Shown one piece after another: positions 7,359-15,233 of a stretch of 19,335 nucleotides of DNA. The stretch's first letter is position 1, and each line of letters begins with the position of its first letter. Location of the stretch: positions 1 through 19,335 of the forward strand of contig JAIFKN010000268.1 of assembly GCA_020049615.1 (NCBI GenBank), in the 5' to 3' direction. Source of the stretch: a bacterium. Lineage in GTDB: Bacteria; Planctomycetota; UBA11346. A program made the translations under genes and the position numbers. The notes under the pieces were generated by a model. It ran no database searches. It had not been told where the DNA came from and was given only the letters and a program-made list of their open reading frames with translations.

Positions 7359-8546
7359 ATGGCCAAGCCCCTTCCGCGCGTCCCCGATGCCCACGGCCGT
7401 TTCGGCTCCTATGGCGGCCGCTATGTGCCCGAGACCCTCATCCCGGCTCTCGACGAACTCGAGCGCGGCTTCGCCAAGGCCCTGCGCGACAAGGCCTTCA
7501 TGGCCGCCTACCGTGGCCTGCTCGCCGACTTCGTCGGCCGGCCGACGCCGCTGACCCATGCCGCCAAGCTGTCGAAGACGCTCGCCCGCTGCGTCTACCT
7601 CAAGCGCGAGGACCTCTGCCACACCGGCGCGCACAAGATCAACAACGCCCTCGGCCAGGTCCTGCTGGCCAAGCGCCTGGGCAAGAAGCGCATCATCGCC
7701 GAGCACGGCGTGGCCACCGCCACCGCCTGCGCCCTGGTCGGGCTGAAGTGCCGCATCTACATGGGCACCGAGGATATGCGCCGGCAGGCGCCGAACGTCT
7801 TCCGCATGCGCATGCTCGGCGCCGAGGTGGTCGGGGTCGACAGCGGCACGCACACGCTCAAGGACGCGGTCAACGAGGCGCTGCGCGACTGGGTCGCCAA
7901 CGTCGGCGACACCCATTACTGCCTCGGCACGGCCTACGGCCCGCATCCCTTCCCGGTCATCTGCCGCGAGTTCCAGGCGGTGATCGGACGCGAGGCGCGC
8001 AAGCAGATCGTCAAGGCCGAGGGCCGCCTGCCGCACGCCCTGCTCGCCTGCGTCGGCGGCGGCTCGAACGCCATCGGCCTGTTCCACGCCTTCCGCGACG
8101 ATGCCGGGGTCAAGCTGTTCGGGGTCGAGGCCGGTGGCCGCGGCCCGAAGCTGGGCGACCACGCCGCGCGCTTCGACGGCGGCCGCCCGGGCGTGTTCCA
8201 GGGCGCGTCGACCTGGATCCTGCAGGACGAGGCCGGCCAGATCCAGGGCACCCACTCGGTCAGCGCCGGACTCGACTACGCCGCCGTCGGCCCCGAGCAC
8301 GCCTGGCTGCGCGAGATCGGCCGTGCCGCCTACCTGCGCTGTTCCGACGAGCAGGCGCTCAAGGCCATGCACCGCCTGGCCGAGACCGAAGGCATCATCC
8401 CGGCGCTCGAAAGCAGCCACGCCCTCGGCTGCCTCGACGCGGTGTGCGAGCGCCTGCCGAAGCACGGCATCATCATCGTCAATGTCAGCGGCCGCGGCGA
8501 CAAGGACGTGGCGGAAGTGGCGCGGCTGGAAGGGGTGAAGCTGTGA
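7359..8546 (+). CDS. trpB: Tryptophan synthase beta chain
   Basis: The protein has 395 residues. It condenses indole and L-serine to tryptophan with pyridoxal phosphate, in an alpha2-beta2 complex with TrpA. Seen are [16 protein letters not shown] at the N-terminus, [13 protein letters not shown] with the PLP lysine at Lys93, [12 protein letters not shown], the phosphate-binding GGGSNA at 233-238, and the C-terminal SGRGDKD. It is a TrpB1-type sequence of normal length with no missing motif. The start is the ATG at 7359, which fits family length; an in-frame ATG at 7320 would add 13 residues, and neither has a good Shine-Dalgarno sequence. It is the first gene of trpB-trpA-tatC-proB, and its TGA overlaps the trpA GTG by 4 nt. 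Confidence 0.97.
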   Translation: MAKPLPRVPDAHGRFGSYGGRYVPETLIPALDELERGFAKALRDKAFMAAYRGLLADFVGRPTPLTHAAKLSKTLARCVYLKREDLCHTGAHKINNALGQVLLAKRLGKKRIIAEHGVATATACALVGLKCRIYMGTEDMRRQAPNVFRMRMLGAEVVGVDSGTHTLKDAVNEALRDWVANVGDTHYCLGTAYGPHPFPVICREFQAVIGREARKQIVKAEGRLPHALLACVGGGSNAIGLFHAFRDDAGVKLFGVEAGGRGPKLGDHAARFDGGRPGVFQGASTWILQDEAGQIQGTHSVSAGLDYAAVGPEHAWLREIGRAAYLRCSDEQALKAMHRLAETEGIIPALESSHALGCLDAVCERLPKHGIIIVNVSGRGDKDVAEVARLEGVKL

Positions 8547-9346
8547 ATCGCATCGCTGAGAAGCTGGATGCCAACCAGGCCGCGGGCCGCAAATCCTTCG
8601 TCGCCTACATCAGCGCCGGCGACCCGTCGCTCGACGCCACCGTCGAACTGGCCATCGCCATGGGCGAGGCCGGGGTCGATGTGCTGGAGCTCGGTGTGCC
8701 GTTCAGCGACCCGATGGCCGACGGCGTCGCCATCCAGGCGAGCTACGAGCGGGCGCTGAAGGCCGGCGCGACCCTGCGCGGGGTGCTCGATGCGGTGCGG
8801 CGCATCCGCGCGCGCAGCCAGCTGCCGCTGCTGCTCTTCACCTACCTGAACCCGGTCCTTTCGTATGGCGTCGAAGCGTTCGCCAAGGACGCGTCGGCTG
8901 CCGGCGCCGACGGCGTGCTGCTGCTCGACCTGCCGCCCGAGCAGGATCCCGGGATGCTCGCGACGATGCAGGCGCACGGCCTGGCCACGGTGTGCCTGGC
9001 GGCGCCGACCACCACGCCCGAGCGCAAGAAGTTCCTCGCCCGCAACTCGCGCGGTTTCCTCTACTACATCTGCCGTCTCGGCGTCACCGGCGAGCGCGTC
9101 GACCTGCCCGCAGATCTGGGGCGGAAGGTCAAGGCGATCAAACAGGGGACCGGCATACCGGTGTGCATCGGCTTCGGCATCTCCTCGCCCGAGCAGGCCG
9201 CCGCCGCGGCCAAGGCCGGTGATGGCGCGGTGGTCGGCAGCCACCTGGTCAAGCTGATCGAGAAGCACGGCTCCTCGCCCGACCTGGTGCGCGTCGTCGC
9301 CGCCCGGGCCGGCGAGCTGGCGGCGGCCGTCCACGCCGTGCGCTGA
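8543..9346 (+). CDS. trpA: Tryptophan synthase alpha chain
   Basis: The protein has 267 residues, starting at GTG 8543 within GTGA shared with the trpB stop. An AAGGGG run just upstream may act as ribosome binding site. It cleaves indole-3-glycerol phosphate to indole and glyceraldehyde 3-phosphate, passing indole to TrpB. The catalytic pair is present at the classical numbering: Glu49 ([10 protein letters not shown]) and Asp60 (MADG). Other family marks are [33 protein letters not shown], the GVTGER loop and GFGISSPEQ for phosphate binding. It is full length. Its stop overlaps the tatC start as TGATG, so co-translation is likely. Confidence 0.97.
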   Translation: MNRIAEKLDANQAAGRKSFVAYISAGDPSLDATVELAIAMGEAGVDVLELGVPFSDPMADGVAIQASYERALKAGATLRGVLDAVRRIRARSQLPLLLFTYLNPVLSYGVEAFAKDASAAGADGVLLLDLPPEQDPGMLATMQAHGLATVCLAAPTTTPERKKFLARNSRGFLYYICRLGVTGERVDLPADLGRKVKAIKQGTGIPVCIGFGISSPEQAAAAAKAGDGAVVGSHLVKLIEKHGSSPDLVRVVAARAGELAAAVHAVR

Positions 9347-10173
9347 TGGCGCTGCTCCGGCCCGACGTCCCGGCTCCGCTCGGCGACCACCTCGATGAGC
9401 TGCGCCGCCGGCTGATCTGGCCGGTGGTGGTATGGGGCATCATCTTCGTGGCCGCCTTCGGCTTCGAGAACGAACTCAAGATCCTCTTCGTGCAGCCGCT
9501 GCTCTGGGCGATCGAATTCGCCACGCCCGCGGTCGCGGCCAAGGCTGGCGTGGTCGTGCCGGAGGACAATCCGCTGCGTCTGCTCAAGACACTCGATCTC
9601 GGTGAGAGCATGAGCGTGTCGATGTCGTTGTCGATGTGGGCCGCCTTCGCCGTAGTGGTGCCGTTGTTCTTGTGGCAGGGCTGGAACTTCATCGCCGTCG
9701 GTCTGACCGCGCGCGAGCGCCGCCTCGCCTTCCTGCTGGTGCCCACGGCAGCGATCCTGTTCTACCTCGGCGGGTTCTTCGGCTACTACATCGGCATGCC
9801 GTACCTCTACGGCTTCTTCATCGAATGGACCTCGCGCGACCCGATCAGCACGCTGGATCTGCGCCTCGCCTCCTACCGCGACGACTTCTTCATCTACACC
9901 CTGCTGTTCGGCGCCCTGTTCGATGTGCCGTGGGTGGTGGTGACGGTGTGCCGCGTCGGCTTCTCCACCCCGGAGAAGCTGGGGCGCTGGCGCAAGGTCG
10001 CCTTCATGGGTGCCGTGGTGCTGGCGGCGATCATCGGGCCAGGCGACCCGTTCAGCATGGTCATGCTGATGTTCCCGACCTACGCCCTGTTCGAACTCGG
10101 TCTGATCGCCGCGCGCATCGTCGGCGGACCGCCGACCACCCCGGATCCGGAGAAGGAGAAGCCCCGTGCCTGA
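9346..10173 (+). CDS. tatC: Sec-independent protein translocase subunit TatC
   Basis: The protein has 275 residues with six hydrophobic segments, as expected for TatC, the membrane subunit that recognises twin-arginine signal peptides and exports folded proteins. The N-terminus has the conserved HLDELRRRL before the first membrane span. Later marks are the LTARERRLAF loop, FYLGGFFGYY, a long FxxYxxxxxxLxFGALFDVPWV span and the segment ending in GPGDPFSMVMLMFPTYALFELGL. A charged Pro/Glu/Lys tail follows. The start ATG shares one base with the trpA stop, and the end overlaps proB by 8 nt. No tatA or tatB gene lies in the window. Placement inside an amino-acid operon is unusual and suggests shared transcription rather than a shared function. 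Confidence 0.95.
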   Translation: MALLRPDVPAPLGDHLDELRRRLIWPVVVWGIIFVAAFGFENELKILFVQPLLWAIEFATPAVAAKAGVVVPEDNPLRLLKTLDLGESMSVSMSLSMWAAFAVVVPLFLWQGWNFIAVGLTARERRLAFLLVPTAAILFYLGGFFGYYIGMPYLYGFFIEWTSRDPISTLDLRLASYRDDFFIYTLLFGALFDVPWVVVTVCRVGFSTPEKLGRWRKVAFMGAVVLAAIIGPGDPFSMVMLMFPTYALFELGLIAARIVGGPPTTPDPEKEKPRA

Positions 10174-11272
10174 ACGGATTGCGGTGATCAAGATCGGTTC
10201 GAACTCGCTGGTCGACGCCCAGGGTCGCCTCGATGAGGCGTTCCTCGACCGCTTCGCCGGCCAGGTCGCTGGCGCCGTGGCGGCTGGCTGGCGACCGGTC
10301 ATCGTCACCAGCGGTGCGGTCGCCGGCGGCGTCGCGCGGCTGCAGCTGGCTGAGCGCCCGCCCGGCCTGCCCGAGCGCCAGGCCCTGGCCGCGATCGGCC
10401 AGATAAGCCTGGTCCATCTGTGGGAGCGCGCCCTGGCGGCGCACGGTCTGGCCGCCGCCCAGCTGCTGCTGACCCATGGCGACTTCTCCGACCGCGAGCG
10501 CAACCACAACCTGTTCGCCACGGTGCGCGCGCTGTTCGCCTTCGGCGCCGTGCCGGTGATCAACGAGAACGACCCCATCGCCACCCAGGAGCTGACGGTC
10601 GGCGACAACGACCATCTCTCGGCCCTGGTCGCCAGCCAACTCGGCGCCGAGGTGCTGGTGCTGCTGACCGACATCGACGGGGTCTACGACGCCGATCCGC
10701 GCAGCGATCCCAAGGCGAAGCGGGTGGCGGTGATCCCGCAGGTCACCGCCCAGGTGCTGGCCGCGGCCGGCGGGGCCGGGGCGCGCGGCCGCGGCGGCAT
10801 GCGTTCGAAGATCGAGGGCGCCCGCCTCGCGGCCGCCAGCGGAGTAGCCACGGTCATCGCCGCGGCGCGTGAACCCGAGGTCCTGACCCGCGCCCTGACT
10901 GGCGAAGACGTCGGCACCCGCGTGCTGGCCCGCGGCCAGCGCGTCGATGCCCGCCGCCGCTGGCTGGCGGTGGCGCGGCGGGTGAAGGGTCGCATCCATG
11001 TCGATGCCGGCGCGGCGCGAGCCCTGATCCAGCGCGGCACCAGCCTGCTGCCGGCCGGCATCGTCCGGGTCGAGGACGGCTTCGGCGTCGGCGACACGGT
11101 CGGCATCGTCGATCCCGATGGCCTTGAGATCGCCCGCGGACTCGCTGCCATCCCCGGCTCCGAACTGGCGCGCATCTGCGGCAAGCGCTCCGACGCGGCG
11201 GCTGCGCTGCTCGGCCATGCCCTGCCCAAGGCGGCAGTGCACCGCGACGATCTGCTGGTGCTGACGCGCTGA
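10166..11272 (+). CDS. proB: Glutamate 5-kinase
   Basis: The protein has 368 residues. It phosphorylates L-glutamate with ATP, the first step of proline synthesis. The start is GTG 10166, 8 nt inside tatC, with GGAG about 8 nt upstream. The amino acid kinase domain shows VIKIGSNSLVD, VIVTSGAVAGG, AAIGQISLVHLWE, VPVINENDPIATQE, GDNDHLSALVA, LLTDIDGVYDADPRSD and GRGGMRSKIEGA. A C-terminal PUA domain occupies about residues 270-368 (RIHVDAGAARALIQRGTSLL, then GxGDTVGIVDPDGLEIARGL). Length matches PUA-containing ProB enzymes, which are usually feedback-inhibited by proline. proA is not adjacent. It is the last gene of the run. Confidence 0.96.
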   Translation: MPERIAVIKIGSNSLVDAQGRLDEAFLDRFAGQVAGAVAAGWRPVIVTSGAVAGGVARLQLAERPPGLPERQALAAIGQISLVHLWERALAAHGLAAAQLLLTHGDFSDRERNHNLFATVRALFAFGAVPVINENDPIATQELTVGDNDHLSALVASQLGAEVLVLLTDIDGVYDADPRSDPKAKRVAVIPQVTAQVLAAAGGAGARGRGGMRSKIEGARLAAASGVATVIAAAREPEVLTRALTGEDVGTRVLARGQRVDARRRWLAVARRVKGRIHVDAGAARALIQRGTSLLPAGIVRVEDGFGVGDTVGIVDPDGLEIARGLAAIPGSELARICGKRSDAAAALLGHALPKAAVHRDDLLVLTR

Positions 11273-11328
11273 CGGGGCGCCCCTGCCGCATGACAGGACG
11301 CTGACAGGGGACGTTCCGGCCTGCGGGC

Positions 11329-11338
11329 AAGCATGCTT
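11329..11338. other. AAGCATGCTT palindrome in the proB-ABC gene gap
   Basis: A perfect 10-bp palindrome sits about 95 bp before the ABC gene. It could be a small operator, but nothing else supports this. The rest of 11273-11433 has only a GGGGCGCCCC palindrome after proB and no recognisable gene. Confidence 0.2.
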
Positions 11339-11433
11339 TGTGCCGGCGCTGTTAGTCCTTGTGCGGCAAGGGGGTGCGTACCCGAAGGGGAGCCTGCCCT
11401 TTCGCCACCCCCCGGCCTGATACGATCCGGTCG

Positions 11434-12756
11434 ATGTCTGACAATGAGCCCGGCCCCGGCGGCTACCGGTTGATGAAGGAGCTGATCGGCAAGCAGCCGA
11501 AACTGGTCTTCTTCATCCTGCTGCTCGCATTCCTCGGCCCGCTGGTGACGGCACCCACGCCCTACCTCGGCAAGGTCATCATCGATGACCTCATCTTCCG
11601 CCAGCAGTCCGGCGCTTCGCCCGGGGTAGACGCGGTGTTCGGGGTATCGTCGAACATCTGGATGCTGGCCGGACTGGTCGTGCTCGGCGTGCTGCTCAAG
11701 CTGCTTGGCACGGTGATCGGCGGCTGGCAGAGCCACTACATCCTGCAGATCACCCGCAACGGCCTCTACGATGTGCGCGTCGACGCCGCCGAGCGGGTCA
11801 TGGGCGCGCCGATGAAGGAATTGGAGACGATGTCGCCCGGCAAGGTGGCCTCCCGGCTGACCAATGATCCGAACCATGTCGATGGCGCCGTGTTCACCAT
11901 CCTCCGTTCGTGCCTGAACGCCGTGTTCACCGTGCTGGTGGTGATGTGCTTCATGTTCTTCCTCGATCCGTTCCTCACCGTCGTGGTGCTGGCGACCATG
12001 CCGATCACGGCCCTGCTGTCGATCTCGTGGTATCGCCGGTTGCGCAATTTCTCGCGCGAGGAGAGCGACCGCGCCGCGGCGCTGTCGGCGACCTCGGCCG
12101 AGATATTCGGCGCGGTGAAGGTGATCCGCGCCTTCAGCGCCGAGCGCACCTTCCTGCGCCGCATCCGCGAGAAGAGCGAAGCGCTGCGCTTCGAGGGCAT
12201 CCGCCATTGGACCGTCTACCACATGGTCGCCGGCCTGCTCGGCACGCTGACCAGCCTCGGTGCCGACATCTTCCTCTTTGTCGGCGGCGTGCTTGCCATC
12301 CAGGGCAAGATCAGCTTCGGCGAGTTCTTCGCCTTCGCCGGCTACCAGGGCATGCTGTGGGGCCCGATCAACACCCTGCTGACCACCGGCCAGACCATGC
12401 AGATCGGCGCCGCCAGCGCCGACAAGCTCTCCGAGGTCATGGCCACGCCGCAGGAGCCGCATCTGACGCGTCCGGCGCAGCCGGCGCCCGAGCACTTCCG
12501 CGGCGCCATCGTCGCGGACAAGTTGCGCTTCAGCTACGATGGCACCGATGACGTGCTGCGCGATGTCGACCTGGTGATCAAGCCGGGGACGATGACTGCG
12601 CTGGTCGGCCAGAGCGGCAGCGGCAAGACCACGCTGGCCAACATGCTGCTCGGCTTCTACCTGCCCACCGGCGGACATCGACGTGCGCCAATGGGATCTG
12701 CGCCGCCTGCGCGACCAGGTCGGCGTCGTGCTGCAGGACTCACTGATGTTCGATGA
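11434..12756 (+). CDS. ABC exporter, membrane domain plus Walker A half (frameshifted gene, N-terminal part)
   Basis: The true gene probably spans 11434-13258. This part starts at ATG 11434 (no Shine-Dalgarno; TACGAT lies 7 nt upstream). Residues 1-330 form a six-helix ABC exporter membrane domain (LVFFILLLAFLGPLVTAPTP; SWYRRLRNFSREESDRAAAL; WTVYHMVAGLLGTLTSLGAD). The ATPase domain follows with its A-loop and Walker A GQSGSGKTT (392-400) and reads NMLLGFYLPTGG, after which the frame is lost near 12674 and continues as nonsense to 12756. The remaining ATPase motifs lie in the next frame. Type-1 exporters of this kind move lipids, peptides or drugs; the neighbouring HlyD-like gene suggests export across two membranes. 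The substrate is unknown. Confidence 0.85.
   Translation: MSDNEPGPGGYRLMKELIGKQPKLVFFILLLAFLGPLVTAPTPYLGKVIIDDLIFRQQSGASPGVDAVFGVSSNIWMLAGLVVLGVLLKLLGTVIGGWQSHYILQITRNGLYDVRVDAAERVMGAPMKELETMSPGKVASRLTNDPNHVDGAVFTILRSCLNAVFTVLVVMCFMFFLDPFLTVVVLATMPITALLSISWYRRLRNFSREESDRAAALSATSAEIFGAVKVIRAFSAERTFLRRIREKSEALRFEGIRHWTVYHMVAGLLGTLTSLGADIFLFVGGVLAIQGKISFGEFFAFAGYQGMLWGPINTLLTTGQTMQIGAASADKLSEVMATPQEPHLTRPAQPAPEHFRGAIVADKLRFSYDGTDDVLRDVDLVIKPGTMTALVGQSGSGKTTLANMLLGFYLPTGGHRRAPMGSAPPARPGRRRAAGLTDVR
12670..12683 (+). other. Frameshift junction in the ABC exporter gene
   Basis: Frame one reads LPTGG to 12675; frame two resumes as DIDVRQWDLRRLRDQVG from 12674. In related ATPases about eight residues separate the GG from the VR of this region, whereas only about 7 nt remain here, so roughly 17 nt seem to be missing. 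The figure rests on family spacing and is approximate. Confidence 0.6.
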
Positions 12757-13258
12757 CACCCTGCGCGCCAACCTGACCATGGGCCGCGAGGGCTGGTCCG
12801 ACGAGCACCTGTGGGCGGCCCTGCGCGCCGCCCATCTCGAGGACGCGGTGCGCGGCATGCCCACCGGGCTCGACACCCGCCTGGGCATGTCGGGGACGCG
12901 CCTGTCGGGTGGCCAGCGCCAGCGCCTGGCCATCGCCCGCGTGTTCCTGCGCGATCCCAAGCTGATCATCCTCGACGAGGCGACCAGCGCGCTGGATTCC
13001 GAGACCGAGAAGCAGATCCAACGCTCGTTCGACGCGCTGATGGTCGGGCGCACCTCGGTGGTCATCGCCCACCGCCTCTCGACCATCTTCCGCGCCGATC
13101 AGATCGTGGTGATGCACGCCGGCCGCATCGTCGAGATCGGCACGCATGAGGAACTGCTCAAGAAGTGCGACGGCCGCTACCGCGAGCTGTTCCAGGCCCA
13201 GGTCGAGGGCATGGTGCCGATGAGCGGCGCCACCCGCCACCAGCGGAGCCCGGCATGA
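12683..13258 (+). CDS. ABC exporter ATPase domain (frameshifted gene, C-terminal part)
   Basis: This is the rest of the exporter ATPase, shifted to another frame; GTG 12683 is only the first usable start codon and not a likely natural start. It has the Q-loop (VGVVLQDSLMF), the signature LSGGQRQRLAIAR, Walker B LIILDEATSALDS and the H-loop IAHRLS. It lacks Walker A, so it could not hydrolyse ATP alone. All motifs are well conserved, so loss of frame is either very recent or a sequencing or assembly fault. Its TGA overlaps the ATG of the HlyD-like gene as ATGA (13255-13258). Confidence 0.85.
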   Translation: MRQWDLRRLRDQVGVVLQDSLMFDDTLRANLTMGREGWSDEHLWAALRAAHLEDAVRGMPTGLDTRLGMSGTRLSGGQRQRLAIARVFLRDPKLIILDEATSALDSETEKQIQRSFDALMVGRTSVVIAHRLSTIFRADQIVVMHAGRIVEIGTHEELLKKCDGRYRELFQAQVEGMVPMSGATRHQRSPA

Positions 13259-14376
13259 GCGTCCCGGACAACCACCGCAGCCAGCGTCTGATGGCGCAGG
13301 CCCTGCCGAAGTCGGTCGCCCCCGGCTGGATGACCTGGGTGTTCGTCGCTGCCGCCTGCTTGGCCGTGATCAGCACCGGCGTCGTGCTGCTCGGGCCGAT
13401 GGACGAGCGGGTCCTCGCCCCGGGCGTGATCCGGCCGGCCGATTACGCCCTCGTCTTCCCCGCCGCCGAAGGGACGGTCGCCGAGGTGATGGCCCAGACG
13501 GGCCAGCGGGTCCAGCCGGGGCAGATCCTCGCCCGCCTCGACTGCCGCGAATTGGAGCGGGAACGCGACACCGTCACCCAGGCGGTGGCCCGCGCCGAGG
13601 CCGAACTGGCCACCGCCGTCGCGGCGGCCGTGCAGGCCATCCCCACCGACATGTCGTTGCAGGCGGCCGAGGCGCCCCGCCTGCGGGCCATGGTCGATGA
13701 GCGGCGCAGGCTGCTCGAGCGCATGGAGGCGAGCGGCGACGGCCGCGGCCTCTCGCTGGTCGAGCTGGTCCGCGAGCGCCTCGCCTTCCAGGCCCTGGAA
13801 CGCGAACTGGAGCGCGCGGAACGCGTCGAGGGCCTGCTCGCCGGCACCTGGGCGCAGGCTTCGCGCGACGCTGCGGCGGCGCGGGTCCGCGCCTCTGAGG
13901 CCGCGTTGGCCGGGTTGCGCGTGCGGTTGACCCATATCCAGAGCGACATCGCCTTGCGCGAGGTGCGCGCTCCGGCTGATGGCTTGGTGGTCAACCGCGC
14001 CGTGCGCTTCCAGGGCGAGAAGGTCGTGCTCGGCCAGGCCCTGTTCAAGATCGCCCGCGGCCCAGGCGCCCAGCTGCGGCTCTACGCCGGTGAGGATCGC
14101 GTCGACCGCATCCGCCCGGGCATGGTGGTCCTGTTCCGCCCCAAGAGCGATCCCGACCGCCTGCGTCCGCCCCGCACCGGCCGGGTCGAGGAGGTCGCCC
14201 TCGACCGCACCCTGCAGGCCGAGCAGGGCGATGGCCCGCCAGCCGGCACCTACGCCATCGATGTGACGATCGACCAGCAGGTGGGCGACCTGCCGCTGGG
14301 CGCCTCGGTCGAGGCCGAGATCGTGCTCGGTCAGCGCAGCTTCATCAGGTTGATGATGACCAAGCCGTCGAAATAG
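13255..14376 (+). CDS. HlyD-family membrane-fusion (periplasmic adaptor) protein
   Basis: The protein has 373 residues. The start is ATG 13255, overlapping the exporter stop by 4 nt, with GGAG about 6 nt before it. One membrane segment lies near residues 25-47 (WMTWVFVAAACLAVISTGVVLL). Next comes a lipoyl-like half (FPAAEGTVAEVMAQTGQRVQPGQILARLD), a long Ala/Glu/Arg-rich coiled-coil hairpin (about 95-230), the second lipoyl half (VRAPADGLVVNRAVRFQGEKVVLGQ) and beta-barrel domains. This is the layout of adaptors that link an inner-membrane exporter to an outer-membrane channel. Coupling to the ABC exporter suggests one transport complex; no TolC-like gene is nearby. Confidence 0.88.
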   Translation: MSVPDNHRSQRLMAQALPKSVAPGWMTWVFVAAACLAVISTGVVLLGPMDERVLAPGVIRPADYALVFPAAEGTVAEVMAQTGQRVQPGQILARLDCRELERERDTVTQAVARAEAELATAVAAAVQAIPTDMSLQAAEAPRLRAMVDERRRLLERMEASGDGRGLSLVELVRERLAFQALERELERAERVEGLLAGTWAQASRDAAAARVRASEAALAGLRVRLTHIQSDIALREVRAPADGLVVNRAVRFQGEKVVLGQALFKIARGPGAQLRLYAGEDRVDRIRPGMVVLFRPKSDPDRLRPPRTGRVEEVALDRTLQAEQGDGPPAGTYAIDVTIDQQVGDLPLGASVEAEIVLGQRSFIRLMMTKPSK

Positions 14377-14380
14377 CCCC

Positions 14381-14494
14381 TTCATTGCCCCAGGGGTTGG
14401 TCCATTGCCCCAGGGGTTGGTCCATTGCCCCAGGGGTTGGTCCATTGCCCCAGGGGTTGGTCCATTGCCCCAGGGGTTGGTCCATTGCCCCAGG
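14381..14494. repeat. 20-bp tandem array, five full copies plus a partial
   Basis: The unit CATTGCCCCAGGGGTTGGTC repeats without spacers. Phased as TTCATTGCC/TCCATTGCC..., copies start at 14381, 14401, 14421, 14441 and 14461, with a 14-bp partial at 14481. Copies are identical except the first base pair at the left edge. Each unit contains the palindrome CCCCAGGGG. It begins 4 bp after the HlyD-like stop codon. Since 20 is not a multiple of three, it reads open in several frames without coding for anything. Confidence 0.95.
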
Positions 14495-14543
14495 ATGACG
14501 GGCAACCGGCATCGACGCTTGAGGCGGCGACGACGCTCCATCC

Positions 14544-14704
14544 CATCCCTGTGGTCCATATCTGTCTGTGGCCACGACCCTAACCCCTAACCCCTAACCC
14601 CTGGGGCAATGACATCCTGTGGTCCATATCTGTCAGTGGCCACGACCCTAACCCCTAACCCCTAACCCCTAACCCCTAACCCCTAACCCCTGGGGCAATG
14701 ACAT
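14544..14704. repeat. Duplicated module with telomere-like CCCTAAC heptamers
   Basis: Two copies of a module (about 14544-14612 and 14613-14704) start with CATCC(C)TGTGGTCCATATC, run through GTGGCCACGA, then CCCTAAC heptamers, and end in CCCTGGGGCAATGACAT. Copy one has three heptamers (14578-14598), copy two six (14646-14687). Outside the heptamers they differ by one indel and one substitution. On the minus strand the heptamers read GTTAGGG, with runs of four G every 7 nt, a G-quadruplex-capable pattern. Confidence 0.92.
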
Positions 14705-14707
14705 GGA

Positions 14708-14736
14708 TTGCATGCGCCTGCCGGCTCGGCTATCCT
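14708..14736 (+). promoter_or_regulatory. Possible fliW promoter
   Basis: TTGCAT (14708-14713) and TATCCT (14731-14736) are separated by exactly 17 bp and the second lies 11 nt before the fliW ATG. The boxes match the sigma-70 consensus only partly (3/6 and 4/6). Confidence 0.35.
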
Positions 14737-14747
14737 CGTCCACTACC

Positions 14748-15230
14748 ATGTTCACGCCCGCCCTTGCTTCACAGACCAGCGGTCCCCGCCGCGTCGAGAC
14801 CTTCAACTCCGGTGTCCTGCAGGTGCAGCCTGAGAGCCTGGTCGAACTGGTCGAACCGCTCCCGGGCCTCGGCGCCGACCGCGAGTTCCTGGTCTACCGC
14901 ACCGTCCCCGGGCCGCTGAGCTGGTGGCAGAGCACGACGCGCAAGGATCTGGCGCTCTGCTGCCTGGAACCCTTCGCCGCCGGGCTGGATCCGGACATGG
15001 CGATCGAGCAGGCCCACGCCGAGGCGGTCGGCGCCGCGGGGCCGGAGGACATCACCGTCTTCACCATCGTCGTGCTCGAGCAGGACGCGAGCCAGACCCG
15101 CACCAACCTGCGCGCCCCCATCCTGGTCGGGCGTAGCAGCCGCAAGGCGCTGCAGATCGTGCTCGATGATACCCGCCTGCCGGTGAAGGGCTATCTCGCC
15201 GAACTCGTCGCTCGCGCCGCCAAGGCCTGA
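14748..15230 (+). CDS. fliW: Flagellar assembly factor FliW
   Basis: The protein has 160 residues. FliW binds CsrA and flagellin: when flagellin is exported, freed FliW sequesters CsrA and relieves its block on flagellin translation. Family features seen are VETFNSGVLQVQ at the N-terminus (replacing the usual VETKYHGEVEI), a PLPGL motif, DLALCCLEPF, PEDITVFTIVVL, TNLRAPILVGRSSRKALQIVLDD and a final P-x-K-x-Y-x-AEL. The start ATG 14748 fits the family N-terminus; an ATG at 14703, at the edge of the repeat module, would add 15 residues. No Shine-Dalgarno sequence precedes 14748. csrA follows after 3 nt, the usual partner arrangement. No flagellin gene lies in the window. Confidence 0.92.
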   Translation: MFTPALASQTSGPRRVETFNSGVLQVQPESLVELVEPLPGLGADREFLVYRTVPGPLSWWQSTTRKDLALCCLEPFAAGLDPDMAIEQAHAEAVGAAGPEDITVFTIVVLEQDASQTRTNLRAPILVGRSSRKALQIVLDDTRLPVKGYLAELVARAAKA

Positions 15231-15233
15231 CCC

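Noticed and set aside
9064..10674. A long minus-strand open frame opposite trpA, tatC and proB
   Set aside because: It is a shadow of three conserved plus-strand genes, with no motif or ribosome binding site of its own.
12670..12690. Programmed frameshifting or bypass in the ABC gene
   Set aside because: Residues expected by family spacing are missing, which a ribosomal slip cannot restore, and there is no slippery heptamer at the site. The same reasoning applies to ahcY at 18111.
10684..13086. An 800-codon open frame on the minus strand opposite proB and the ABC gene
   Set aside because: Its composition (His/Arg/Gln-rich) has no family resemblance, and well-conserved genes lie on the other strand. 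Long antisense frames are expected in GC-rich DNA.
14381..14494. CRISPR array
   Set aside because: Units are contiguous with no unique spacers and no cas genes are nearby.
14345..14590. Repeat proteins read from the 20-bp array on both strands
   Set aside because: A 20-bp unit without stops reads open in several frames by arithmetic; there is no start context and both strands look equally coding.
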